Below are positions 42,537 through 55,476 of a DNA stretch of 64,000 nucleotides, one piece after another. Every line of letters starts with the position of its first letter. Positions within the stretch are counted from its first letter, which is position 1. The notes beneath the pieces are model-generated. The model made no database searches. It was given only the letters and a program-made list of their open reading frames with translations, and was not told where the DNA came from. The stretch covers positions 3,506,238-3,570,237 of the forward strand of contig OZ025245.1 of assembly GCA_964019155.1 (NCBI GenBank), written 5' to 3'. The stretch is from Osedax fenrisi (taxonomy: Eukaryota > Annelida > Polychaeta > Sabellida > Siboglinidae). Both the position numbers and the translations under genes were made by a program.

Positions 42537-45500
42537 AATGTGACACTTATACTATTGATTTGTGGCACTGGATTGATATGGCTCCCTTAATAAATATGTC
42601 CGTATATAGTTGGCAGGAATGTTACAACATTGTATGTCTCACTATAGATTGGCAGATTTGTTATTGTTGATGTTCCATTAACTGTGCGCCTACGGGTATG
42701 CCTAGTCCTCATGTCTACGTATCATTTGTCACCACTTCTATTATTCCAGGATTCGATACAACATATTTGCTAATTAAGTTTAGTAGATGTATACTTTTTT
42801 TTTGTTTAATTTTTTTTTCAAATTAATTTTAATCTTTTATAAAAAATATATTTGTTCTTAATTATATATTTTTTATCATATGTGTACTCTGGGGTACCCC
42901 TTTTTATTTAAGTTTTATTTAAGTTTTATTTATTTTATTTTAATAAATTATCCAATATATAAATAATTACGGTATTAATAATTTATTAATAATTTGTATA
43001 GTATATAAGTTATTATATTTAAAAACAGAATTACAATTTTAGTATTTATAAAAAAATTATTTATTTATAATTTTTATTCTTAACCTTTATTTTTTATTTT
43101 ACTTTCAAAAATTATTATACATACATTAAATACATATTATCTTATATAAGCATATGAATACATGAAATATTTGGAATGTGACACTTATACTGTTGATTTG
43201 TGGCACTGGATTGATATGGCTCCCTTAATAAATATGTCCGTATATAGTTGGCAGGAATGTTACAACATTGTATGTCTCACTATAGATTGGCAGATTTGTT
43301 ATTGTTGATGTTCCATTAACTGTGCGCCTACGGGTATGCCTAGTCCTCATGTCTACGTATCATTTGTCACCACTTCTATTATTCCAGGATTCGATACAAT
43401 ATATTTGCTAATTAAGTTTAGTAGATGTATACTTTTTTTTTGTTTAATTTTTTTTTCAAATTAATTTTAATCTTTTATAAAAAATATATTTGTTCTTAAT
43501 TATATATTTTTTTATCATATGTGTACTCTGGGGTACCCCTTTTTATTTAAGTTTTATTTATTTTATTTTAATAAATTATCCAATATATATAAATAATTAC
43601 GGTATTAATAATTTATTAATAATTTGTATAGTATATAAGTTATTATATTTAAAAACAGAATTACAATTTTAGTATTTATAAAAAAATTATTTATTTATAA
43701 TTTTTATTCTTAACCTTTATTTTTTATTTTACTTTCAAAATTTATTATACAAACATTAAATACATATTATCTTATATAAGCATATGAATACATGAAATAT
43801 TTGGAATGTGACACTTATACTGTTGATTTGTGGCACTGGATTGATATGGCTCCCTTAATAAATATGTCCGTATATAGTTGGCAGGAATGTTACAACATTG
43901 TATGTCTCACTATAGATTGGCAGATTTGTTATTGTTGATGTTCCATTAACTGTGCGCCTACGGGTATGCCTAGTCCTCATGTCTACGTATCATTTGTCAC
44001 CACTTCTATTATTCCAGGATTCGATACAACATATTTGCTAATTAAGTTTAGTAGATGTATACTTTTTTTTTGTTTAATTTTGTTTTCAAATTAATTTTAA
44101 TCTTTTATAAAAAATATATTTGTTCTTAATTATATATTTTTTATCATATGTGTACTCTGGGGTACCCCTTTTTATTTAAGTTTTATTTAAGTTTTATTTA
44201 TTTTATTTTAATAAATTATCCAATATATAAATAATTACGGTATTAATAATTTATTAATAATTTGTATAGTATATAAGTTATTATATTTAAAAACAGAATT
44301 ACAATTTTAGTATTTATAAAAAAATTATTTATTTATAATTTTTATTCTTAACCTTTATTTTTTATTTTACTTTCAAAAATTATTATACATACATTAAATA
44401 CATATTATCTTATATAAGCATATGAATACATGAAATATTTGGAATGTGACACTTATACTGTTGATTTGTGGCACTGGATTGATATGGCTCCCTTAATAAA
44501 TATGTCCGTATATAGTTGGCAGGAATGTTACAACATTGTATGTCTCACTATAGATTGGCAGATTTGTTATTGTTGATGTTCCATTAACTGTGCGCCTACG
44601 GGTATGCCTAGTCCTCATGTCTACGTATCATTTGTCACCACTTCTATTATTCCAGGATTCGATACAACATATTTGCTAATTAAGTTTAGTATACTTTTTT
44701 TTTGTTTAATTTTTTTTTCAAATTAATTTTAATCTTTTATAAAAAATATATTTGTTCTTAATTATATATTTTTTTATCATATGTGTACTCTGGGGTACCC
44801 CTTTTTATTTAAGTTTTATTTAAGTTTTATTTATTTTATTTTAATAAATTATCCAATATATATAAATAATTACGGTATTAATAATTTATTAATAATTTTT
44901 ATAGTATATAAGTTATTATATTTAAAAACAGAATTACAATTTTAGTATTTATAAAAAAATTATTTATTTATAATTTTTATTCTTAACCTTTATTTTTTAT
45001 TTTACTTTCAAAATTTATTATACATACATTAAATACATATTATCTTATATAAGCATATGAATACATGAAATATTTGGAATGTGACACTTATACTGTTGAT
45101 TTGTGGCACTGGATTGATATGGCTCCCTTAATAAATATGTCCGTATATAGTTGGCAGGAATGTTACAACATTGTATGTCTCACTATAGATTGGCAGATTT
45201 GTTATTGTTGATGTTCCATTAACTGTGCGCCTACGGGTATGCCTAGTCCTCATGTCTACGTATCATTTGTCACCACTTCTATTATTCCAGGATTCGATAC
45301 AACATATTTGCTAATTAAGTTTAGTATACTTTTTTTTGTTTAATTTTTTTTTCAAATTCATTTTAATCTTTTATAAAAAATATATTTGTTCTTAATTATA
45401 TATTTTTTTATCATATGTGTACTCTGGGGTACCCCTTTTTATTTAAGTTTTATTTAATTTTTATTTATTTTATTTTATTAAATTATCCAATATATAAATA

Positions 45501-48500
45501 ATTACGGTATTAATAATTTATTAATAATTTGTATAGTATATAAGTTATTATATTTAAAAACAGAATTACAATTTTAGTATTTATAAAAAAATTATTTATT
45601 TATAATTTTTATTCTTAACCTTTATTTTTTATTTTACTTTCAAAATTTATTATACATACATTAAATACATATTATCTTATATAAGCATATGAATACATGA
45701 AATATTTGGAATGTGACACTTATACTATTGATTTGTGGCACTGGATTGATATGGCTCCCTTAATAAATATGTCCGTATATAGTTGGCAGGAATGTTACAA
45801 CATTGTATGTCTCACTATAGATTGGCAGATTTGTTATTGTTGATGTTCCATTAACTGTGCGCCTACGGGTATGCCTAGTCCTCATGTCTACGTATCATTT
45901 GTCACCACTTCTATTATTCCAGGATTCGATACAACATATTTTCTAATTAAGTTTAGTAGATGTATACTTTTTTTTTGTTTAATTTTTTTTTCAAATTAAT
46001 TTTAATCTTTTATAAAAAATATATTTGTTCTTAATTATATATTTTTTTTATCATATGTGTACTCTGGGGTACCCCTTTTTATTTAAGTTTTATTTAAGTT
46101 TTATTTATTTTATTTTAATAAATTATCCAATATATATAAATAATTACGGTATTAATAATTTATTAATAATTTTTATAGTATATAAGTTATTATATTTAAA
46201 AACAGAATTACAATTTTAGTATTTATAAAAAAATTATTTATTTATAATTTTTATTCTTAACCTTTATTTTTTATTTTACTTTCAAAATTTATTATACAAA
46301 CATTAAATACATATTATCTTATATAAGCATATGAATACATGAAATATTTGGAATGTGACACTTATACTGTTGATTTGTGGCACTGGATTGATATGGCTCC
46401 CTTAATAAATATGTCCGTATATAGTTGGCAGGAATGTTACAACATTGTATGTCTCACTATAGATTGGCAGATTTGTTATTGTTGATGTTCCATTAACTAT
46501 GCGCCTACGGGTATGCCTAGTCCTCATGTCTACGTATCATTTGTCACCACTTCTATTATTCCAGGATTCGATACAACATATTTGCTAATTAAGTTTAGTA
46601 TACTTTTTTTTTGTTTAATTTTTTTTTCAAATTAATTTTAATCTTTTATAAAAAATATATTTGTTCTTAATTATATATTTTTTTATCATATGTGTACTCT
46701 GGGGTACCCCTTTTTATTTAATTTTTATTTAAGTTTTATTTATTTTATTTTAATAAATTATCCAATATATAAATAATTACGGTATTAATAATTTATTAAT
46801 AATTTGTATAGTATATAAGTTATTATATTTAAAAACAGAATTACAATTTTAGTATTTATAAAAAAATTATTTATTTATAATTTTTATTCTTAACCTTTAT
46901 TTTTTATTTTACTTTCAAAATTTATTATACATACATTAAATACATATTATCTTATATAAGCATATGAATACATGAAATATTTGGAATGTGACACTTATAC
47001 TGTTGATTTGTGGCACTGGATTGATATGGCTCCCTTAATAAATATGTCCGTATATAGTTGGCAGGAATGTTACAACATTGTATGTCTCACTATAGATTGG
47101 CAGATTTGTTATTGTTGATGTTCCATTAACTGTGCGCCTACGGGTATGCCTAGTCCTCATGTCTACGTATCATTTGTCACCACTTCTATTATTCCAGGAT
47201 TCGATACAACATATTTGCTAATTAAGTTTAGTAGATGTATACTTTTTTTTTGTTTAATTTTTTTTTCAAATTCATTTTAATCTTTTATAAAAAATATATT
47301 TGTTCTTAATTATATATTTTTTTATCATATGTGTACTCTGGGGTACCCCTTTTTATTTAAGTTTTATTTAAGTTTTATTTATTTTATTTTAATAAATTAT
47401 CCAATATATAAATAATTACGGTATTAATAATTTATTAATAATTTGTATAGTATATAAGTTATTATATTTAAAAACAGAATTACAATTTTAGTATTTATAA
47501 AAAAATTATTTATTTATAATTTTTATTCTTAACCTTTATTTTTTATTTTACTTTCAAAATTTATTATACATACATTAAATACATATTATCTTATATAAGC
47601 ATATGAATACATGAAATATTTGGAATGTGACACTTATACTGTTGATTTGTGGCACTGGATTGATATGGCTCCCTTAATAAATATGTCCGTATATAGTTGG
47701 CAGGAATGTTACAACATTGTATGTCTCACTATAGATTGGCAGATTTGTTATTGTTGATGTTCCATTAACTGTGCGCCTACGGGTATGCCTAGTCCTCATG
47801 TCTACGTATCATTTGTCACCACTTCTATTATTCCAGGATTCGATACAACATATTTGCTAATTAAGTTTAGTATACTTTTTTTTTGTTTAATTTTTTTTTC
47901 AAATTAATTTTAATCTTTTATAAAAAATATATTTGTTCTTAATTATATATTTTTTTATCATATGTGTACTCTGGGGTACCCCTTTTTATTTAAGTTTTAT
48001 TTAAGTTTTATTTATTTTATTTTAATAAATTATCCAATATATATAAATAATTACGGTATTAATGATTTATTAATAATTTGTATAGTATATAAGTTATTAT
48101 ATTTAAAAACAGAATTACAATTTTAGTATTTATAAAAAAATTATTTATTTATAATTTTTATTCTTAACCTTTATTTTTTATTTTACTTTCAAAATTTATG
48201 ATACATACATTAAATACATATTATCTTATATAAGCATATGAATACATGAAATATTTGGAATGTGACACTTATACTGTTGATTTGTGGCACTGGATTGATA
48301 TGGCTCCCTTAATAAATATGTCCGTATATAGTTGGCAGGAATGTTACAACATTGTATGTCTCACTATAGATTGGCAGATTTGTTATTGTTGATGTTCCAT
48401 TAACTGTGCGCCTACGGGTATGCCTAGTCCTCATGTCTACGTATCATTTGTCACCACTTCTATTATTCCAGGATTCGATACAACATATTTGCTAATTAAG

Positions 48501-49692
48501 TTTAGTAGATGTATACTTTTTTTTTGTTTAATTTTTTTTTCAAATTAATTTTAATCTTTTATAAAAAATATATTTGTTCTTAATTATATATTTTTTATCA
48601 TATGTGTACTCTGGGGTACCCCTTTTTATTTAAGTTTTATTTAAGTTTTATTTATTTTATTTTAATAAATTATCCAATATATAAATAATTACGGTATTAA
48701 TAATTTATTAATAATTTGTATAGTATATAAGTTATTATATTTAAAAACAGAATTACAATTTTAGTATTTATAAAAAAATTATTTATTTATAATTTTTATT
48801 CTTAACCTTTATTTTTTATTTTACTTTCAAAAATTATTATACATACATTAAATACATATTATCTTATATAAGCATATGAATACATGAACTATTTGGAATG
48901 TGACACTTATACTGTTGATTTGTGGCACTGGATTGATATGGCTCCCTTAATAAATATGTCCGTATATAGTTGGCAGGAATGTTACAACATTGTATGTCTC
49001 ACTATAGATTGGCAGATTTGTTATTGTTGATGTTCCATTAACTGTGCGCCTACGGGTATGCCTAGTCCTCATGTCTACGTATCATTTGTCACCACTTCTA
49101 TTATTCCAGGATTCGATACAACATATTTGCTAATTAAGTTTAGTAGATGTATACTTTTTTTTTGTTTAATTTTTTTTTCAAATTAATTTTAATCTTTTAT
49201 AAAAAATATATTTGTTCTTAATTATATATTTTTTATCATATGTGTACTCTGGGGTACCCCTTTTTATTTAAGTTTTATTTAAGTTTTATTTATTTTATTT
49301 TAATAAATTATCCAATATATAAATAATTACGGTATTAATAATTTATTAATAATTTGTATAGTATATAAGTTATTATATTTAAAAACAGAATTACAATTTT
49401 AGTATTTATAAAAAAATTATTTATTTATAATTTTTATTCTTAACCTTTATTTTTTATTTTACTTTCAAAAATTATTATACATACATTAAATACATATTAT
49501 CTTATATAAGCATATGAATACATGAAATATTTGGAATGTGACACTTATACTGTTGATTTGTGGCACTGGATTGATATGGCTCCCTTAATAAATATGTCCG
49601 TATATAGTTGGCAGGAATGTTACAACATTGTATGTCTCACTATAGATTGGCAGATTTGTTATTGTTGATGTTCCATTAACTGTGCGCCTACG

Positions 49693-50156
49693 AGTAGTGG
49701 CGTCACAGTGTCTATAAAAGTGGGGGGGATATTTTCAAATAAAATTTATGACATTATTTATTTAAACATGGATCTTCTCCATTCGGATTGCATAATAAAT
49801 TGAAGCATTATACTATCATCAACTTCATTCAATAGTTCTTTGTGAACATGACATAACAGTGGATTGTTTAGTCGTTCGTTAAAGCGTCATTAAATACATT
49901 GAATTTCTCAGCCAAGTTTTCAATCTTCTTAGACCGCTGAACGAACGACGTTCGTCGAACGTTCACATGTTACTGAGCTAACAGGTTTGCATATAAGAAT
50001 ACGAATAAGTTTAATAATATTAGGAAACAATAATTTTAAATTATCCTAATGATTAACATAATCGAAACATTCGCTTATATTAGTAAAGTTATTTCTTTGG
50101 AATATTGATTTTTCCTAAAACAGCTCAACATTATCAAGTTCTGGATATTTTTCAAT
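49693..50156 (-). mobile_element. hAT DNA transposon remnant (3' end)
   Basis: The satellite stops after GTGCGCCTACG and is followed by TAGTGGCGTCACAGTG. A TAGTGGCG-type terminus and a nearby run of G (AAGTGGGGGGGAT) are typical of hAT ends in invertebrates (family knowledge). About 60 bp inside it begins a decayed hAT dimerisation domain reading toward this end. The other end was not recognised. Confidence 0.7.
49758..50156 (-). pseudogene. hAT transposase C-terminal dimerisation domain, broken
   Basis: Minus-strand pieces in order: Lys-Tyr-Pro-Glu-Leu-Asp-Asn-Val; Leu-Phe-Pro-Asn-Ile-Ile-Lys-Leu-Ile; Pro-Val-Ser-Ser-Val-Thr-Cys-Glu-Arg-Ser; Phe-Ser-Gly-Leu-Arg-Arg-Leu-Lys-Thr-Trp-Leu-Arg; Arg-Phe-Asn-Glu-Arg-Leu; and a tail ending in TAA at 49758. 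This is the hATC block in the usual order. It is dead: two in-frame stops (TAG after Val-Glu-Leu-Phe and after Val-Asn-His), a 14-bp insertion at 49942-49955 between Cys-Glu-Arg-Ser and Phe-Ser, and a one-base frameshift after Arg-Asn-Ser-Met. Confidence 0.8.
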
Positions 50157-50797
50157 CTAAAATAATAGCAGCAATAAATATCAATTTAATTTGTTATATA
50201 TAATTGTATTATAATATAATATAATATATACATAGGTATAATTATAGGGTCCATGTATATTTTTTTAAATATTATTAACATATATTGGTATAATAATTGA
50301 ACAAACAATAGTTTTACAATTATTAAATTTACTATACAAAAAACAATGATTTTATTACTCTATTTCTATAATAAAGTCATAAAATAATTATTTTTGTATA
50401 GTTAATTTTATAATTAAATAATGGATTATAGACTGTATATATATATATATATATATATTGGTATACCATTATCATCTGTACTATTTTTACCTCGTAAAGA
50501 AATATTTTAAGATAATAAAAATGCAATGGATGTTAAAATATGTTTTAAATCTATTTTTTTTTCTTCAATTGTTCATCTTGTTGAATATATAACAATGAAG
50601 TTATAGCTTTAATCTGGAATACTTCCATAGCATGGCTATATAATTCATACTTAGTGTGGTCTGAAAAACGAGATAATAATTTTTTTCCAATTTAAATAAA
50701 CTTTACTTATAAATGCCAAATCAGAGCATTTAAATAGTAATTAATAATTAAATAATGGATACAGTATACAGTAATAATATACTGTATACAGTATACA

Positions 50798-50841
<44 letters not shown>

Positions 50842-51055
50842 AGTATGTTCATTCAAACAATTTGATATTAATTATGACAGGAATCCTGTTGTTTTTTCAA
50901 CATTATAGATACCTGTAGACAATATATTATTATTTAATAATAAGAAATAAAATAAATATATATATATAGGGGAATGTAACCTAATACGGACACTTTAACA
51001 ATAAATGGTCAGCATTTTATGACTATTTATTTTTATTCAAAAATTACAATATAGG
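50157..51055. other. AT-rich region with TA tracts, no gene seen
   Basis: Holds (TA)n at about 50435-50458 and 50799-50840. The second is preceded by a palindromic ACTGTATACAGTATACAGT cluster. A 54-bp segment at 50682-50735 recurs at 54159-54212. No coding sequence is supported. Confidence 0.6.
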
Positions 51056-51471
51056 GGACGGAAGGGTATTGTGGCCGATGCGGGTATTGTGGCCGATAAC
51101 GATATTTCAAGAACCATTATAGTTATCAAAAAATGATATATACGAAAAATGTAGATAATTGAATTCTAAGAATGATAGTGTACATCATTTTTTATTTATA
51201 TCAATATTAATTATTGATTTTCGCTTAGAGAAAAAAAATCAAATAATCGTAATTTTTATCGAAAAAAAACGTAAGGTTTACCTTATTTTATAGGCAAGTT
51301 ATTGAATACAATTATGTATTTTTAATATATTCAGTTAAGGTAATAAATAATATATCAAATTACATTTATAACAATATTCAATAATAACATAATGACATAG
51401 TAATCTGTTATTTAAACCAACGAGTGCGATGCGGCTATTGTGGCCGATGCGTGGTGGGTATTATGGCCGAT
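51056..51471 (+). repeat. Cluster of four TATTGTGGCCGAT motifs
   Basis: GGGTATTGTGGCCGATG at 51064-51080, GGGTATTGTGGCCGATA at 51082-51098, CGGCTATTGTGGCCGATG at 51432-51449 and GGGTATTATGGCCGA at 51456-51470. All have the same orientation, as two close pairs about 350 bp apart in otherwise very AT-rich DNA. They may be terminal or subterminal motifs of a non-autonomous DNA transposon. Confidence 0.6.
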
Positions 51472-53225
51472 TAATAACCAATCAGCATCGAGATAATTTC
51501 AATGTGTAAGCGTATCATAAAAATAGTATATTTAGATAAATTCTTTATAAAATCACTGAAATATATTTATGATATGATTGCGGTTGTCGATATAAAACGC
51601 GCTGCCTAAATATTAATTATTTTCAATATACCATGATAGTAGTTATATCAAGAACATATGTCCTTTTCATGACCATATGGTTATATGTTCCTATTTAAAT
51701 ACATGTAAATGTACATTATACCACAACAAATATCATAATATACAATGTATCAGTATTACAAGTGTATATATATACACTTGTGTATATACTTTATAATATA
51801 TCTATACTATCCTACTATATATAGTATATATTAATACATTATAGACTATATTTAGATTGTAAAAATAAACACACTATGTACATAATAGTTAAAATCATAT
51901 ATATAGGTATTATAAATATATATTACCTATTAGTTTATAAATTAATTGGTTTATAATATATAGTATATTTTATATATCCCCATTTAGTAAATCATATTTA
52001 TATATCGACATCATAATTCCTACCTATCAATATTGATAACACGATAATAAACGATATATTTTATTATATATATATAAATATTAAAGATAGTATTACTAAT
52101 TACCCTTATTTATAGTATTGTTAAGAATCCTAATATAAATGTATATATAATATAAATGTTTAAATTATTTATTTTTATTTAATTTATTAAACATAATAAA
52201 ATAATGATATGTATGTTAAAAGTATAACAATATATATTTATATTTAATAATCTATATAAAAACTATATTTTGTAAGTAGTTAAATTTAAGACTAGCAATG
52301 CCTTGGTGTTATTCTAAAAATTAATAAATATTAACTAAAAATTATTCTAAATTTTAAATTAATTATATGTAATATATATTTATAAATATATTTATATATA
52401 TTCATAAATATTCACTAGAAATAAATATAAAATGATGTTAAATAATTTAATAAATTATATTATCTTTATATAAACTATAATTAATTCAGATATTTTAAAA
52501 TAATGTTGGATTTTTCAAACCTAACATTTATATATCTTTTTATAATATGATATAACTTTATTAAAGTTAAATGGATTTGTTTAAAAAAAATAACCATATT
52601 TGTATAATAATTTACGATTCTGGAATGTTATAATATTATTTAAAAATCTATGAATATGTTTATAAATTATACACTTCACATTTATTTAGTGGAATCCTAT
52701 ATGTATTATGATATTTCAATAATGTTTATAACATGGATAGGGTTTTATTTAGTTTAATATACTCTTATATATTTAACATTTAAAAATTATTTAAAAAGCA
52801 TTTAAAAAGTATATAAATATATAATTTTAAATTAAATTTTAATATAATTAAAGTTATAGATAATTATCTCAATAAAATAAACTATAACCAAAGCCCTTTG
52901 CTATAACCCAGATATTTTAATACAATAATATTATCTCACGATATTATATAAATGATAATTGCTTAATTTAATTAAGGTATATGGTTAATTACATAAATAA
53001 TAATATATTATATTCACAAGATATATAATGAAATAGAAAATAAAATGTATATACTTTATTAATTTATATGCATATATCGCATATTTTAAATGTATCTATA
53101 TCAAGCATCGATATAAAGAAAGAAATCGATATTTCTTTATATCGATGATATAAAGTTGATAATATCAACACATAAATCATAACACCAATGTGTACATGAA
53201 TAACACTGTATATATTAATATATTA

Positions 53226-53278
<53 letters not shown>

Positions 53279-53328
53279 TATAATATATATATATATCATC
53301 GTTTATAATTTCATCGCATATTATGAAA
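51472..53328. other. AT-rich region, no gene seen
   Basis: Extremely AT-rich. It includes a (TA)n tract at about 53229-53290 and a small palindrome around 53115-53152 (ATCGATATAAAGAAAGAAATCGAT...). No reading frame or RNA gene was recognised. Confidence 0.6.
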
Positions 53329-53500
53329 TTATATATATTTTTTATTATTATTATTTTCTTAATTGATTTTGATAAATTCTTTCTCACACATTTCTTTTTT
53401 GCCGGTGTCTGCTCCAAATGTTGTTTATATGGAGATGATGTAATTATTGCGGTATAGCCCTTTCTTTTTCCTAAGGTTGTCTTTTTCCTATAATATTAAT
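53329..53500 (-). pseudogene. Possible pogo/Tigger-like transposase C-terminal scrap
   Basis: Minus-strand frame open from about 53500 to the TA tract near 53290. It reads Lys-Arg-Lys-Gly-Tyr-Thr-Ala-Ile-Ile-Thr-Ser-Ser-Pro-Tyr-Lys and then a Lys-rich stretch (Pro-Ala-Lys-Lys-Lys-Cys-Val-Arg-Lys-Asn-Leu). A basic block followed by Thr-Ser-Ser-Pro-Tyr-Lys is reminiscent of the tail after the DDE domain in pogo/Tigger-type transposases. A TTATAG just upstream could be a splice acceptor. No DDE motif is present, so the assignment is tentative. Confidence 0.35.
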
Positions 53501-54031
53501 TAATATTGTAAGTTGATAAATTGATATATATATATATATATATATAATATATATATAGATATCATATATGTATATCATCTATAGATGATTAGTTTAAAAT
53601 ATATAGTATAGTAATATACCGATTTTACTACTCGATAAAGTAAGATTCGATTAAAGCACGTTGACTAAATTATTAATTTGAGAATAATGCAAATTATATA
53701 TTGTACAGTAATATGTTAATATAATTATAAATCCGTTTATAATAAATTATTATTATATATAGAATATCAAAATGTTACTAATGATTTTATTTAAATGTAT
53801 ATATTCAATTATTATATATTAATGTATAAATATGTGCAATGTTAATATGTTATACTGTATAACTTATACATATAAAATATATAAATAAAAACCATATTTA
53901 CGAGAGGGGCCTGCAACTTCACCAGTAACCAAACTTTAAAGTAGGCTATCTATGTAAAATTTAATTATTATTATATTTATAATATATACATGTATACATG
54001 TATACATGTATACATATATATATATATATAT

Positions 54032-54103
<72 letters not shown>

Positions 54104-54158
54104 GCCTTGTATATATCATTAACATATAAGTTAATAATAAAATTTCATTATTATAGTA
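53501..54158. other. AT-rich region with TA tracts, no gene seen
   Basis: (TA)n at about 53524-53557 and a long mixed TA/CATGTA tract at about 53990-54100. Short open stretches here are only the microsatellite. Confidence 0.7.
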
Positions 54159-54279
54159 TTTTTCCAATTTAAATATACTTTACTTATAAATGCCAAATCA
54201 GTGCATTTAAATTTATTCCGTTGATTTTCGTTTAAATTAGAACACATAACAAGTCATTTTCTTAATTGAAATATCCCAA

Positions 54280-54534
54280 TTAAGCCATGGAAATAATTTG
54301 AACCACTGGATGATTATCAACATCTGGATTATTAGCATTGCTTATTTCAATAATTGTTGTAGGTACTATACAATTTGATATCGACATTGCTATTGCAGAT
54401 ACACCTGAATTAATGTCAATAACTTCATCTTCAATAATTTCATGAATTGGATTATCCTCATCCGATGATATTTCGGCATGTTCCTGATTTTTTTGTTCAC
54501 TCACTCTAGATCTTTTATTACTGTATGTAATCAT
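54280..54534 (-). CDS. Small acidic hypothetical protein or transposon fragment
   Basis: 84 codons from ATG to TAA. The start is basic (Asn-Lys-Arg-Ser-Arg), followed by a Glu/Asp-rich stretch (Ser-Ser-Asp-Glu-Asp...Glu-Asp-Glu-Val) and a hydrophobic Ser/Ile/Asn-rich tail. No domain was recognised. Just downstream on the same strand lies a 54-bp segment repeated at 50682. It could be a decayed transposon exon; evidence for translation is only the open frame. Confidence 0.2.
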   Translation of the reverse strand: MITYSNKRSRVSEQKNQEHAEISSDEDNPIHEIIEDEVIDINSGVSAIAMSISNCIVPTTIIEISNANNPDVDNHPVVQIISMA

Positions 54535-54910
54535 GTCATTGAAATGTATTCAATTAAACTATAGTTTACATAGATGTACACATATAATTATATGGTGAAT
54601 ATTTTGCTTTTTACATAATACCTATATATAGATGATACGTATACGTATCATCGTAACATGTTAAATCATATATAATTATATATATATAACATATATACTA
54701 TTATATCATTATTATTCAAGTGTATATGCGTATTAAATATTTATTCGAAGAATAATTCTTATACCATATTATCGTATTTATTTTAAATGTGATTATTTTG
54801 ACATTTAACAAAATATCTATGCGTATCACAATATGCTATATATAGTTTTTAACATATTTAACATATATGTTAAATGAACGATATACAATATATTACTATA
54901 TAGTTGTATC

Positions 54911-54957
<47 letters not shown>

Positions 54958-55476
54958 GAATACTCATTAGGTACCTACATTCATTTACATGTTTTAATAT
55001 TAGAATATTTGAATATTTACGTAAATGTCATTTATATATGCATAAATCATAGATATCGAGTCACTCTATAGAGTAATTATAATGTCTATGGCATAAATCC
55101 ATGGATTTGAATATTTAATTATCTTTGAGAAGTTAGCCACGCCCTATAACATATTAACTATTCACTCCCCTGTACACATATCATATATGATATCATGCCA
55201 TACGTATGTATCATACGCATGCTCTAGTCATTTATAGCTATTGAAGTATAGCGATAGAGAGTCAAATATAACTGTTCAATATACAATTGATTTCCTATTT
55301 ATAAGTTTGCATGTAATCCTAGTATATGTATCATATGTGTCTCATAGTGTCAATAAATATTACTACACGAAGGCCAAGCATTATAACTGAATACATGAAT
55401 TATACAAACATAAATATGCATATACACATTGTATACGCGTATTATATCATCTAATATACAATTAATATAAGCATAA
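54535..55476. other. AT-rich region, no gene seen
   Basis: Contains a (TA)n tract at 54913-54955 and several short palindromes (for example GATACGTATACGTATC at about 54634). Nothing coding was recognised. Confidence 0.6.

Larger units (their letters stand above)
6283..49692 (+). repeat. Satellite array, monomer about 624-662 bp, 67 landmark copies
   Basis: A landmark GAATGTGACACTTATACT starts at 6461 and recurs 67 times to 49534, at spacings mostly of 624-642 bp, with a few up to 662 near the left edge. Each monomer has a GC-richer, highly conserved ~250 bp core (from the landmark through GTGCGCCTACGG and TTCCAGGATTCGATACAACA). An AT-rich ~380 bp half follows, with poly-T runs, the palindrome GGGGTACCCC and many AT indels. 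Length variation comes mainly from 5-6 bp indels in the T run and in TAGATG, and from a 10-bp TTTATTTAAG duplication. The first monomers (6283-11655) are the most divergent; copies near 8880 and 10820 carry a ~22-bp insertion, and the leftmost is rearranged. One 1.3 kb retroelement interrupts the array. No conserved protein is encoded. Confidence 0.97.

Noticed and set aside
8036..46219. Recurring 60- and 64-codon open frames in the satellite
   Set aside because: They begin at TTG, lie in the AT-rich half, switch length with 10-bp indels and recur only because the monomer does. No domain or codon-level conservation is seen.
6660..49140. tRNA B-box-like GGATTCGATAC in the monomer core, suggesting a tRNA-derived origin
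   Set aside because: No matching A box at the right distance and no cloverleaf could be drawn.
6565..49650. Phage-promoter-like CTCACTATAGA in each monomer
   Set aside because: Partial chance match in a eukaryotic satellite; the upstream half is absent.
6590..49692. CENP-B-box-like motif near GTGCGCCTACGGGT in the monomer
   Set aside because: Only the CGGG part fits; the TTCG half and the required A are missing.
6283..49692. CRISPR array or bacterial defence island
   Set aside because: Monomers of ~630 bp without spacers, together with eukaryotic transposons, rule this out.
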